From positions 186,001 to 250,000 of the forward strand of contig CAWBOV010000005.1 in assembly GCA_963790525.1 (NCBI GenBank): a DNA stretch of 64,000 nucleotides. Direction: 5' to 3'. Both the position numbers and the translations under genes were made by a program. This DNA is from CAWBOV01 sp963790525 (GTDB lineage Bacteria; Actinomycetota; Actinomycetes; Mycobacteriales; Jatrophihabitantaceae). The stretch's first letter is position 1. Each line of letters starts with the position of its first letter. This document shows positions 17,593 through 25,960 of the stretch, in pieces. The notes beneath the pieces are model-generated. The model saw nothing but the letters and a program-made list of their open reading frames with translations, was not told the origin of the DNA and ran no database searches.

Positions 17593-17876
17593 TCAGCCGG
17601 CCTCGATGTAGGCGTTGGCCAGGTAGTCGTCCACGGCCTTCTCGGGAACGCGGAAGGAACGACCGACGCGGACTGCGGCCAGCTCCCCACTGTGCACCAT
17701 GCGGTAGACCGTCATCTTGGAGACCCGCATACACGCGGCGACCTCGGCGACGGTCATGAAGCGGACGGCCTTCGACGGTCTGCGCGCTCGGGCTTCAGCG
17801 TTCGTTCGGACTTGGCCGTGCGCTCGGGTTTGGCCGCGCGCGAAGGCTTGCCCGAGCCCTGCTCAGACGTGCTCAT
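17593..17876 (-). CDS. Excisionase/MerR-type helix-turn-helix DNA-binding protein (one frameshift)
   Basis: Small DNA-binding protein of the excisionase/BldC-like winged-helix class. The core from ATG 17757 reads MTVAEVAACMRVSKMTVYRM, VHSGELAAVRVGRSFRVPEK, then AVDDYLANAYIEAG, a complete HTH plus wing. Upstream, in another frame, a charged linker starts MSTSEQGSGKPSRAAKPERT and continues in Lys/Arg/Glu-rich repeats. One indel near 17775-17785 would join linker and core (PSKAVRF then MTVAEV) into one protein of about 94 residues. If the linker is not translated the protein is 54 residues from 17757. It belongs to the conserved bS22-HTH-proC neighbourhood. Targets unknown. Confidence 0.75.
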
Positions 17877-18024
17877 TTTCACCGTGCTTTCGGCACGCGT
17901 CGGTTCGTCGGCTTCCCCACCGGCAAAAGGACACGCACGTGCTGGCCGGAGACTAGCGGTACCAGGGGACAGAAGCGATAGCAGATCCTCACAGATTTCC
18001 TTGCCGAAGTGGTGCGCAGTTGGG

Positions 18025-18926
18025 TCACTCCCGGCAATTTTCGCCCGTCCCGGTGCCTCCTCGGCCCCACTCCGGCGCGCCTCGCGGCGGCCGATTGCGT
18101 CCGATCGACCCAGCCGGGCTGAGCGCGCGCCCGAGCTCCCGGCTCCGGTCGCGGGCGGCCTCGATCGCCGCTGAGCAGGGCGGCGCGGACGCCGTGGTTC
18201 TCCAGCTCGCGGATCGCGGCGATCGTGGTACCGGCCGGGCTGGTCACGCTCTCGCGCAACTGGACCGGGTGCTCGCCGGAATCGCGCAGCATCACCGCCG
18301 CGCCCAGCGCGGTCTGCACGAGCAGCTCCGCGGCGACCGCCCGGGGCAGCCCGAGCAGGATGCCGGCGTCGGTCATCGCCTCGACCAGGTAGAAGAAGTA
18401 GGCCGGCCCGGAGCCGGACAGCGCGGTCACCGCGTCCTGCTGGTACTCGGGCAGCACCATGAACTTGCCCGACCGCCGCGAACAGCTCGCGCGTGCGTTC
18501 GATGTCGTCGGGGCCGACGCGTGCGCGCCGGGGCTGGCCACGGTCATCGCCTCGTCGACCAGCACCGGCGTGTTGGTCATGACCCGGACCACGGACGTCC
18601 CGGCGGGAAGGCGCTTCTCGAAGAACGAGGTCGGCACACCCGCCACGGCCGAGACGATCAGTGGCAGGCGCGCGGGCCAGGGCCAGCCCGGCGACCACCG
18701 GCTCGACGTCCTGCGGCTTGACGGTGATGAGCAGGACGTCGGCGAACTCGGCGGCCTCGAGCGAGGGTCATGACGCGGACCCCGTGCGCGGCCGGCGAGC
18801 TCGTCTCCCCGGTCGGCGCGCCGGACGACGACGGCGGCGTCGGTGGGCGGGAGGCCGGCCCGCAGCATGCCCGACAGCAAGCGCTTCCCCGAGACGGCCG
18901 GGGCCGATCACGGCCAGTGTGGTCAT
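18025..18926 (-). CDS. proC: Pyrroline-5-carboxylate reductase (frame broken by indels)
   Basis: Last step of proline synthesis, NADPH-dependent reduction of pyrroline-5-carboxylate. ATG 18926 begins MTTLAVIGPGRLG (dinucleotide loop), followed by LLSGMLRAGLPPTDAAVVV. Later come LPLIVSAVAGVPTSFFEKRL, VVRVMTNTPVLVDEAMTVAS and FMVLPEYQQDAVTALSGSGP, then AYFFYLVEAMTDAGILLGLP and VTSPAGTTIAAIRELENHGV, the family signature. Frame changes are near 18885, 18765, 18665, 18475 and 18170. After the last, the frame gives LLSAIEAARDRSRELGRALS and ends at 18025. Span is 902 nt, not a multiple of three, consistent with net indel error. The 148 bp between it and the HTH gene hold nothing recognised. Confidence 0.85.
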
Positions 18927-18981
18927 GGCCGACAGTCTGCCCTAACGCCGCCGGCGACCCCGGTCCGCCGCAGCGGCGGGT

Positions 18982-19860
18982 CTACTCGGCGGGCGCGGCG
19001 AGGTTCAGCCGGCAGAACGCCAGGGCCTCGGCGAGATCGTCCTCCCGGTCGTCCCGGCTGACGGCCTTGCGCGTGTTGACCTCGACGATGACCGAACCGG
19101 TGAACGAGCGCTGGGCGAGTCGTTCGAGGATCTGCGCACAGGGCTGGTCCCCGCGGCCGGGCACGAGGTGCTCGTCCTTGGCCAGCCCCGTGCCGTCGGC
19201 GATGTGGAGGTGGCTCAGCCGCTCCCCCATCCGCTCGAGCATGTCCAGCGCGTCGGACTGCGACACCGAGGCGTGGGACAGGTCCAGCGTGTAGTCCCGG
19301 TAGCCCGCCTGCGCTGCCGCGCCCGGTCGGGGCTCCGGGGGGCCGGGCGCCGGCTCGTCGGCAGCCACGTCCCAGGAGGGCTGGTAGGCCGACACCACGC
19401 GCTCGCGCACCCGCAGCGGGAACATGTTCTCGACGGCGAAGCGGACGTCGGTCTCGTTGGACATGCGCTCGATCCCGGCCCGGAACTGCCGCGCGTAGTC
19501 CCGCTGCCACCGGAAGGGTGGGTGGACGACGACGGTCCGGGCGCCCAGGCGGGCGGCCGCGGCCTGCGCCTTCTGCAATTTGACCCACGGATCGGTCGAC
19601 CACACCCGCTGCGTGATCACCAGGCAGGGAGCGTGCACGGCCAGCACCGGGACCCCGTGGTAGTCCGACAGCGCGCGGAGGGCGTCGACGTCCTGGCTGA
19701 GCGGGTCGGTCCAGACCATCACCTCCACGCCGTCGTAGCCCAATCGCGCGGCCATCTCGAAGGCGATCGCGGCCGTGTCGGGGTACACCGACGCGGTGGA
19801 CAGCCCGACCTGGGCAGCCGGTACCCGGACCGATCGCCGCTGCCGTCGCCGCGGGGGCAT
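18982..19860 (-). CDS. Sugar phosphate isomerase/epimerase (TIM barrel)
   Basis: A 292-residue xylose-isomerase-like TIM-barrel protein. Visible segments: VGLSTASVYPDTAAIAFEMA, ARLGYDGVEVMVWTDPLSQD, LGARTVVVHPPFRWQRDYAR, DVRFAVENMFPL (metal-site Glu), LDLSHASVSQSD (Asp-His), LSHLHIADGTG and VIVEVNTRKA (Glu). The barrel and metal ligands are therefore intact. The gene begins 2 nt after the stop of the Ppx/GppA gene and forms an operon with it, a common actinobacterial pair of uncertain meaning. Substrate cannot be told. Confidence 0.85.
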   Translation of the reverse strand: MPPRRRQRRSVRVPAAQVGLSTASVYPDTAAIAFEMAARLGYDGVEVMVWTDPLSQDVDALRALSDYHGVPVLAVHAPCLVITQRVWSTDPWVKLQKAQAAAARLGARTVVVHPPFRWQRDYARQFRAGIERMSNETDVRFAVENMFPLRVRERVVSAYQPSWDVAADEPAPGPPEPRPGAAAQAGYRDYTLDLSHASVSQSDALDMLERMGERLSHLHIADGTGLAKDEHLVPGRGDQPCAQILERLAQRSFTGSVIVEVNTRKAVSRDDREDDLAEALAFCRLNLAAPAE

Positions 19861-19862
19861 CG

Positions 19863-20906
19863 CTACCGCTGCCGCCGGTGCCCGGGCGCCGCGGGCGATG
19901 GGTACCCGGCGCCGGCACGGTCCGGCGCGGACGGTGGGACGGGGGCGGACAGTGCCACCGCGGCATGGTCGGCGGCCTCCTCGCTCAGCTGGTCCAGCCG
20001 CCGCAGGATGATGCCCTCACGCAGCGCCCAGGGGCACTGCTCGAAGGCGTCCGCCTTGAGCGCGTCCATGGCCGCGGCGGCCACCACGGCGCCGGCCAGC
20101 GTCTGGTGCGAGCGCGCGGCGGACACCCCGTCGAGCTCGGCCAGATCCGCCGACGTCATCCGCGAGATGAAAGCGGTCACCTGGCGTAGGCCGTTGCGGG
20201 TCAGCGTGCGGCCCACGCGGGTCCCGGCCGAGGACGGCGCGGCCCCTGCCAGGCGCGTCAGCGTCCGGAACGTCTTCGACGAGCACACGATCCGATCGGC
20301 CGGCCCTGATGCCAGCAGCGCCCGCACAGGCTCGCGCAGCACCTCGTCCGCGTACTCGCGCAGGGCCGTGACCGACGCCTTCGACGGCGGATCGCCGTCC
20401 AGCCGCTCCCGGGTGAGCCGTCCGGCCCCCAGCGGGACCGACAGGGCCACCGACGGGGTCTCGTCGTGACCCGCGCTGAGTTCCAGCGAGCCGCCGCCGA
20501 TGTCGAGGCAGATCAGCTTCCCGGCGTTCCATCCGAACCACCGGCGCACGGCCAGGAACGTCAGGCGGGCCTCGTCCTCACCGGTCAGCACGCCGAGATC
20601 GACGCCCGTGTCCTCCCGCACCCGGTCGAGGACGCTCGCGGAGTTGCGCGCGTCCCGCACGGCCGACGTTGCGAAAGCCAGCAGCTCGTCGCAGCCCAGC
20701 TCGCGTGCCTCGCGGCGCGCGCCCAGGACGGCACCGACGAGCGCGTCGGACCCCTCCCGGGCGAGGTCGCCGCGTTTGTCCACGAGCTCGGCCAGGCGCA
20801 GGACGCTCTTGTGCGAGTGCTGGGGTGTCGGCTCGGCACCGCGGTGGGCGTCGACGACGAGCAGGTGGACCGTGTTGGACCCGACGTCGAGCACACCAAG
20901 CCTCAT
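19863..20906 (-). CDS. Ppx/GppA family exopolyphosphatase / guanosine pentaphosphatase
   Basis: Actin-like ATPase-fold phosphatase of 347 residues that hydrolyses polyphosphate and/or pppGpp. Motifs: LGVLDVGSNTVHLLVVDA (phosphate 1), FATSAVRDARNS, LTGEDEARLTFLAVRRWFGW, LICLDIGGGSLELSAG (phosphate 2) and the C-terminal GAVVAAAAMDALKAD. The single-domain length matches the actinobacterial Ppx1-type enzymes, which lack the C-terminal HD module. ATG 20906 has TAGGTT 6 nt upstream and no Shine-Dalgarno, so the mRNA is probably leaderless. It diverges from the Cys-cluster gene with only 38 bp between start codons. Confidence 0.9.
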   Translation of the reverse strand: MRLGVLDVGSNTVHLLVVDAHRGAEPTPQHSHKSVLRLAELVDKRGDLAREGSDALVGAVLGARREARELGCDELLAFATSAVRDARNSASVLDRVREDTGVDLGVLTGEDEARLTFLAVRRWFGWNAGKLICLDIGGGSLELSAGHDETPSVALSVPLGAGRLTRERLDGDPPSKASVTALREYADEVLREPVRALLASGPADRIVCSSKTFRTLTRLAGAAPSSAGTRVGRTLTRNGLRQVTAFISRMTSADLAELDGVSAARSHQTLAGAVVAAAAMDALKADAFEQCPWALREGIILRRLDQLSEEAADHAAVALSAPVPPSAPDRAGAGYPSPAAPGHRRQR

Positions 20907-20912
20907 GCGCCA

Positions 20913-20918
20913 AACCTA
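20913..20918 (-). promoter_or_regulatory. Candidate leaderless -10 box of the Ppx/GppA gene
   Basis: Read on the minus strand, TAGGTT ends 6 nt before the ATG. It lies 14 bp from the mirror-image box of the divergent gene. Confidence 0.5.
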
Positions 20919-20932
20919 TCCCGCGGCCTGCG

Positions 20933-20938
20933 TAGGCT
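20933..20938 (+). promoter_or_regulatory. Candidate leaderless -10 box of the Cys-cluster gene
   Basis: TAGGCT ends 6 nt before GTG 20945 with no Shine-Dalgarno between. Each promoter's -35 region must overlap the other's -10. Confidence 0.5.
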
Positions 20939-20944
20939 GCGCTG

Positions 20945-21988
20945 GTGGCTGGCAAACGAGCGCTCGAAACCCCCCGGTCCCGTGAGGTCGACCTCGATTT
21001 CCCGCGTGAATGGATCGAGTTCACCGACCCCGACAACGCCGAGCACCGCATCCGCGCCGACGCCACCTGGCTCTGCTCCCGGTGGACGTGCATCTTCGGC
21101 CGGGGCTGTCACGGAGTCGTCGAGGGGCGCCCGGACGACGGGTGCTGCAGCCACGGCGCGTTCTTCTCCGACAAGACCGACGAGAAGCGGGTCCGGGACA
21201 TCGCCGAGGAGCTCACGCCCGCCGACTGGCAGTTCCATGACGTGGGGCATGCCGGCAAGGGCGGCAAGCTCGACGTCGTCGAGAAGGACAGCGTGGGTGA
21301 CGAGCCGGACCGGCGCCGTACCCGCACCCACGACGGCGCGTGCATCTTCCTGAATCGCCCAGGATTCGCCGCGGGTGAGGGCTGCGCCCTGCACGGCCTC
21401 GCGCTGCGCACCGGGCGGCACCCGCTGGAGACCAAGCCGGAGGTGTGCTGGCAGCTGCCGGTGCGCCGCGAGCAGGACTGGATCGACCGACCGGACGGCA
21501 CGCGCATCCTGCTCAGCACCGTGACCGAGTTCGACCGGCGCGGGTGGGGCGAGGGCGGTCACGACCTGCACTGGTGGTGCACGTCCTCACCGGAGGCACA
21601 CGTCGGCGGCGAGGCGCTGTACCTGTCCTACGGCCCCGAACTCGCCGCGCTGCTCGGCGAGCGCGCCTACGACGAGCTCGCGCGGCTGTGCGCCGAGCGG
21701 CTGGTGCGCGGTCTCGTCGCGCCGCACCCGGCGACGACGGCCGCCCGGCTCACCCGCTCAGATCTCGAACTTGTAGCCCAGGCCGCGCACGGTGAGCAGG
21801 TGCTTCGGGTTCGCCGGCTCGGGCTCGATCTTGGCCCGCAGCCGCTTGACGTGGACGTCCAGGGTCTTGGTGTCGCCGACGTAGTCCGCGCCCCACACCC
21901 GGTCGATGAGCTGGCCGCGGGTCAGCACCCGGCCGGCGTTGCGCAGCAGCAGTTCCAGCAGGTCGAACTCCTTCAGCGGCAGCGTTGA
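20945..21988 (+). CDS. Conserved Cys-cluster protein (YkgJ-like), probable metal or Fe-S binder
   Basis: Function unknown. Cysteines group as WLCSRWTCIFGRGCH and DDGCCSHGAFF (about residues 33-63), then GACIFLNRPGFAAGEGCALH (about 136-155) and KPEVCWQLPV. The C-x4-C / CC / C-FL...C-x-L-H order resembles the YkgJ (CxxCxxCC) zinc or iron-sulfur-binding family, and conserved actinobacterial homologues end shortly after HPAT. Here the frame runs on for about 75 residues antisense to regX3. That extension is probably an artefact of a lost base near 21750, and the true end would be about 21750-21776. Start is GTG, leaderless. Confidence 0.7.
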   Translation: MAGKRALETPRSREVDLDFPREWIEFTDPDNAEHRIRADATWLCSRWTCIFGRGCHGVVEGRPDDGCCSHGAFFSDKTDEKRVRDIAEELTPADWQFHDVGHAGKGGKLDVVEKDSVGDEPDRRRTRTHDGACIFLNRPGFAAGEGCALHGLALRTGRHPLETKPEVCWQLPVRREQDWIDRPDGTRILLSTVTEFDRRGWGEGGHDLHWWCTSSPEAHVGGEALYLSYGPELAALLGERAYDELARLCAERLVRGLVAPHPATTAARLTRSDLELVAQAAHGEQVLRVRRLGLDLGPQPLDVDVQGLGVADVVRAPHPVDELAAGQHPAGVAQQQFQQVELLQRQR

Positions 21989-22441
21989 CCGTGTGGCCGT
22001 CCACCGCGACCGTGTGCCGCTCGACGTCCATGCGGACCGGCCCGGCCTCGAGCATCGCCGCGACCAGCTCCTCGGTGTCGCCACCGCGGCGCAGCACGGC
22101 CCGGATGCGGGCGACCAGCTCCCGCGAGCAGAACGGCTTGGTGACGTAGTCGTCGGCGCCGAGTTCGAGGCCGACGACCTTGTCCACCTCGCGTGTCGCG
22201 CGCGGTGACGATGATGATCGGCACGTTCGAGCGCTGTCGCAGCTCGCGGCAGACCTCGGTGCCCGACAGCCCCGGCAGCATCAGGTCGAGCAACACGAGG
22301 TCGGCACCGCTGCGGTCGAAGGTCGCCAGCGCGTCGCGGCCCGTTGGCTGCGACGGCGACCTCGTACCCTTCCCGCCGCAGCATGTAGGACAGCGCGTCG
22401 GAGAACGATTCCTCGTCCTCGACGACCAGTACTCGGGTCAC
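21758..22441 (-). CDS. regX3: Response regulator RegX3 (three single-base insertions)
   Basis: OmpR/PhoB-class regulator of phosphate starvation genes. GTG 22441 begins TRVLVVEDEESFSDALSYML (acidic pocket). Then come REGYEVAVAANG, the phosphoacceptor region LLDLMLPGLSGTEVCREL, TARDT, VDKVVGLELGADDYVTKPF and the winged-helix FDLLELLLRNAGRVLTRGQL, VWGADYVGDTKTLDVHVKRL. Frame changes near 22342, 22192 and 21984 are each explained by one extra base. Removing three bases from 684 leaves 681, giving 226 residues, the normal RegX3 size. That arithmetic argues strongly for sequence error. Start overlaps the senX3 stop (GTGA). Confidence 0.92.
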   Translation of the reverse strand: MTRVLVVEDEESFSDALSYMLRREGYEVAVAANGPRRAGDLRPQRCRPRVARPDAAGAVGHRGLPRAATALERADHHRHRARHARWTRSSASNSAPTTTSPSRSARGSWSPASGPCCAAVATPRSWSRRCSRPGRSAWTSSGTRSRWTATRSTLPLKEFDLLELLLRNAGRVLTRGQLIDRVWGADYVGDTKTLDVHVKRLRAKIEPEPANPKHLLTVRGLGYKFEI

Positions 22442-23737
22442 CGTGATCCTCTCGTCAGTGATCTGTTCGTGGCGGTCTCGGGCTGCTCGTCGGGTTCCGG
22501 CGCCGACACGCCCGCATTGGGCAGGCGCACGGTGAAGGTCGAGCCCGCACCCTCCACACTCCAGACGTCCACCGAGCCACCGTGATTGGTGACGACGTGC
22601 TTGACGATCGCCAGGCCGAGCCCGGTGCCGCCGGTCGCCCGGGAGCGGGCCGGATCCACCCGGTAGAAGCGCTCGAAGACGCGGTCCAGCTCGGCCTCGG
22701 CGATGCCGATGCCTTGGTCGGTGACGGCGATCTCGACCGCCGGCCCGTCCGCGGAGTCGACCGCCCGCGCGGTGACGGCGACCTTCGTGCCGCTCGGGCT
22801 GTAGGCTCACCGCGTTGTCGACCAGGTTGACCAGCGCGGTGGCGAGCTGGGTCTCGCTGCCGAGCACGGTCAGCCCGGCGCGGACGCTGGCGACGACGGT
22901 GATCCCGGCCTTCTCCGCGGCGAGCCGGGTCCGGTCGACGGCTTCGTTGACGAGATCCTCGACCGACACCGGCTCCTGCCCGGGGAGGGCGTCGGCGCCC
23001 TGCACCCGGGACAACGCGATCAGTTCCCCGACCAGGCGCCCCAGGCGCTGGCCCTCGTGCTGCATCCGCGCGGCGAAGCGGTCGACGGCCTCCGGGTCGT
23101 CCGCGGCGTCCTGGACCGCCTCGGCCAGCAGGGTCAGCGCGCCGACCGGGGTCTTGAGCTCGTGGGAGACGTTGGCGACGAAGTCCCGGCGGACCGCTTC
23201 GAGCCGGCGGGCCTCGGTGACGTCTGTCAGCAGCAGCGCGACGGCGAAGACCCTGCCGCCGGAGTTCTCGCGCAGGGGCACGGCCAGCACGGATGCCGAG
23301 CCGGTCTCGCGGCCGAGCCATCCGCGTGGCAGGTCGACGGTGCGCTGGCACGGCCCGGCGGCGTCGATAGCGCTGCGGGCGATGAGCCGGAGCTCCTCGG
23401 TACTGAGCCGGTCGCCGTTGAGCGCGCCGAGGCCCTTCGCGGCGGGGTTGGCCAGCAGGACCACATCGCCGCGGTCGACGACCACGACCCCCTCGGCGAG
23501 CGCCTCGACGACCAGCCCCGGCAGGCGGTCGTGATCGGGGTGGTGCGCGGGTGGTTCGGCGACGGCGGAGAGCGCCGTGCCCGGGCGTCGTGAAGACAGC
23601 CACCAACCGGCGGTGAGGCCGGCCAGCAACGCCACGATCACTACCACCGCGTACACAGTCGTGATCGTACGTGCGCCCCGGTGGCCACCCGCTCGTTCCC
23701 GGCTCCGCGCGATGACCCGCCGTTCGTTGTTCATCAT
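22438..23737 (-). CDS. senX3: Sensor histidine kinase SenX3 (one insertion)
   Basis: Membrane sensor kinase partner of RegX3. The N-terminus has a membrane helix (VYAVVVIVALLAGLTAGWWL), then a PAS-like domain (VVEALAEGVVVVDRGDVVLL), the phosphorylated His in FVANVSHELKTPVGALTLLA, and the ATPase boxes N (NLVDNAV), G1 and G2 (GTGLGLAIVKHVVTNHGG). One extra C near 22805 breaks the frame between LVNLVDNAVS and YSPSGTKVAVTARAV. Both halves are otherwise complete. The operon order senX3-regX3, divergent from phoU, is the standard actinobacterial one. Start ATG 23737 has no clear Shine-Dalgarno; a start nearer the helix is possible. Confidence 0.9.
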
Positions 23738-23833
23738 CCGTATCGCCGACGTTCACCGAGCGGCCGTGCGTCAGGTCGCCAGGCCACTATCCTGGGGTTC
23801 AGGAACGCTCTGCTCGGGAGGACGGCAACCGCA

Positions 23834-24496
23834 ATGCGCGACATTTACCACGATGAACTCGATTCGATCGGCACGTCGCTGGTCTCGATGACCGGTCTGG
23901 TCATGACGGCGATGGAGCGCGCCACGAACGCGCTGCTCGACGGCGACCTCGCCAGCGCCGAGCGCGTCGTGACCGAGGACGCGGTGATCGACTCGATCCG
24001 GTTCGACCTGGAGGAGCGCACCTTCCAGTTGATGGCACGCCAGCAGCCGGTCGCGTCGGACCTGCGGGTGCTGATCACCTCCCTGCACCTGGCGGCGGAC
24101 CTCGAGCGGATGGGTGACCTCGCCCTGCACATCGCCAAGGTCGCCCGCATGCGCTACCCCGACATCGCCGTCCCGACCGAGCTGCGGGACGTCATCTCCC
24201 AGATGGGGACGGTCGCGCTGTCGCTCGTGGCCAAGGTCGGCGAGGTCATCGAGGGCCGCGACATCGCGCTGGCGCAGGCCGTGGAGGCCGAGGACGACTC
24301 GATGGACGCCCTCCACCGCAAGCTGTTCACCCTGCTGCTGTCCCCGAACTGGACGCACGGCACCGAGGCGGCGATCGACATGACGCTGATCGGCCGCTAC
24401 TACGAGCGCTACGCCGACCACGCGGTCGCCGTGGCCCGGCGCGTCATCTACATCGTCACCGGGTCGATGCCCGAGCCGGTCACCTCAGCGCTCTGA
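23834..24496 (+). CDS. phoU: Phosphate signalling protein PhoU
   Basis: Cytosolic helical-bundle protein that couples the Pst transporter to the SenX3-type kinase and keeps the system off in phosphate. 220 residues with both PhoU repeats: MRDIYHDELDSIGTSLVSMT, ERTFQLMARQQPVASDLRVL, TSLHLAADLERMGDLALHIA (E/D-rich metal cluster), and the second copy DMTLIGRYYERYADHAVAVA. ATG 23834 is about 12 nt after GGGAGG. TATCCT about 36 nt upstream could be its -10. No pst genes are nearby. Confidence 0.95.
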   Translation: MRDIYHDELDSIGTSLVSMTGLVMTAMERATNALLDGDLASAERVVTEDAVIDSIRFDLEERTFQLMARQQPVASDLRVLITSLHLAADLERMGDLALHIAKVARMRYPDIAVPTELRDVISQMGTVALSLVAKVGEVIEGRDIALAQAVEAEDDSMDALHRKLFTLLLSPNWTHGTEAAIDMTLIGRYYERYADHAVAVARRVIYIVTGSMPEPVTSAL

Positions 24497-24540
24497 GGTC
24501 GCGCCGGTCGGTGCCTGTCGCGCCGGCCCGTGCGGTCGCG

Positions 24541-25296
24541 TTACTTCTTTCCCTGGTTGGCCACGGCCTCGATGGCCGCCGCCGCGGCCTGTGGGTCGAG
24601 GTAGGCGCCCGGTTGCGCCGGTGCCAGGGTGACCGGGTCCAGCTGGTAGTGCAGCGGGATGCCGGTCGGGATGTTGAGTGAGACGACGGCCTCGTCGCTG
24701 AGCCCGTCCAGGTACTTGACCAGCCCGCGCAGCGAGTTGCCGTGCGCGGCCACGAGCACCGTCCGTCCGGCCTGGAGGTCGGGGACGATCGCGTCGTACC
24801 AGTACGGCAGCATGCGCGCCACGACGTCGGCCAGGCATTCCGTGCGCGGGACGGCGTCGAGCAGGGTGGCGTACCGCGGATCGCCGACCTGGCTGTAGGG
24901 ATCGTCCGCGGCGAGCGGTGGCGGCGGCGTGTCGTAGGAACGGCGCCAGAGCATGAACTGCTCCTCGCCGAACTCGTCACGGACCTGCGCCTTGTCCTTG
25001 CCCTGCAGTGCCCCGTAGTGCCGCTCGTTGAGCCGCCACGAGCGCCGTACCGGGATCCAGTGGCGCTCGGCGACGTCGAGACCGATCTGGGCGGTGCGGA
25101 TCGCCCGGCGCAGCAGCGACGTGTGCACCACATCGGGCAGCAGGCCGTGCTCGACGAGCAGCTCCCCGCCGCGGACGGCCTCGGCCACCCCGGTGTCGGT
25201 CAGGTCGACGTCGACCCATCCGGTGAAGAGGTTCTTGAGGTTCCAGTCGCTCTCGCCGTGGCGGAGCAGGATCAGCTGCGCGGTCGTCGATGCCAT
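24541..25296 (-). CDS. gpmA: 2,3-bisphosphoglycerate-dependent phosphoglycerate mutase
   Basis: Glycolytic/gluconeogenic interconversion of 3- and 2-phosphoglycerate via a phosphohistidine. 251 residues: LILLRHGESDWNLKNLFTGW with the phosphorylated His, RRAIRTAQIGLDVAERHWIP, RLNERHYGALQGKDKAQVR and VLVAAHGNSLRGLVKYLDG with the second His. ATG 25296 is chosen because it gives the family length; the frame extends a few codons upstream. The start lies 4 nt after the tetR stop, so it may be co-transcribed with the MFS-tetR genes, or use the AACAAT box 6 nt before its ATG. In many actinobacteria gpm lies near phoU and mshA, as here. Confidence 0.95.
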   Translation of the reverse strand: MASTTAQLILLRHGESDWNLKNLFTGWVDVDLTDTGVAEAVRGGELLVEHGLLPDVVHTSLLRRAIRTAQIGLDVAERHWIPVRRSWRLNERHYGALQGKDKAQVRDEFGEEQFMLWRRSYDTPPPPLAADDPYSQVGDPRYATLLDAVPRTECLADVVARMLPYWYDAIVPDLQAGRTVLVAAHGNSLRGLVKYLDGLSDEAVVSLNIPTGIPLHYQLDPVTLAPAQPGAYLDPQAAAAAIEAVANQGKK

Positions 25297-25307
25297 GGCG
25301 TCATTGT
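25293..25307. repeat. 15-bp direct repeat, copy 1 (at the gpmA start)
   Basis: CCATGGCGTCATTGT spans the gpmA start codon. The identical 15-mer recurs in the same orientation at 28180-28194 over the DUF309 start codon, so the two copies flank the tetR-MFS block. Confidence 0.6.
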
Positions 25308-25960
25308 TCCGTGCCACGCGGAGCGGATGTCGATCGGGTCGCCCCGGCGGCGAGTCCGTCGAGCACCGTGTCGACGATGAAGTCGATCTGCTCGGGCGAG
25401 ATGGGCCCCTGATGCCCCAACCCTGCGGCTACCACCGGCGACGTGATCAGCTGCAGGGCCCAGGTGAGGTCGACGTCCGGCGCGATGGCCCCCTCGTCGA
25501 CGCCGCGCTGGAGGATCGCGAACATCCGGGCCTGGCGGGGGGCGAGCAGCCGGGTCCGGAACTCGTTGTAATGCGCCGGATGCTCGATGCCGTCGGCGGC
25601 CAGGCGCTGCATCAACCGCCCGTGCCGGCCGCTCCACCACTGCTCGCGCATGGCGTGGATCATGAAGCGCAGATCGTCGCGGAACGTTCCACCCGGCGGC
25701 ACCGGGACCTCGCCCTTCATCAGGACCAGCGCGTCCATGATCAGCTCATCCTTGCCGGGCCAGCGCCGGTAGACGGTGGTCTTGGCGACCCCGGCCCGGG
25801 CCGCGACGGTCTCCATCGAGAACGCCTGGTACCCGCCGTCGGCCAGTAGGGCCAGCGCCGCGTCGAGGACGGCTTCGTCCACCTGCTCGTTGCGCGGGCG
25901 GCCGACGCCGCGGCCGACCCCGCGGCCGCCGGCCTTCTCGGTCGTGACCGGGCCGGTCAT
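25301..25960 (-). CDS. TetR-family transcriptional regulator
   Basis: 219 residues. N-terminal HTH (about 22-68): AVLDAALALLADGGYQAFSM and VAARAGVAKTTVYRRWPGKD, the canonical TetR recognition helix. The C-terminal ligand domain (about 85-205) is of the TetR_C type found with drug-efflux genes. A Gly/Arg repeat (GRGVGRGVGRPRN) precedes the HTH. Its start overlaps the MFS stop (ATGA), so it is the second gene of the MFS operon and most likely represses it through one of the two palindromes at 27635-27680. Ligand unknown. Confidence 0.9.
   Translation of the reverse strand: MTGPVTTEKAGGRGVGRGVGRPRNEQVDEAVLDAALALLADGGYQAFSMETVAARAGVAKTTVYRRWPGKDELIMDALVLMKGEVPVPPGGTFRDDLRFMIHAMREQWWSGRHGRLMQRLAADGIEHPAHYNEFRTRLLAPRQARMFAILQRGVDEGAIAPDVDLTWALQLITSPVVAAGLGHQGPISPEQIDFIVDTVLDGLAAGATRSTSAPRGTEQ

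Noticed and set aside
23738..23833. Possible PHO box (GTTCACC) between senX3 and phoU
   Set aside because: Only one half-site resembles the consensus; the adjacent 11-mer does not repeat it.
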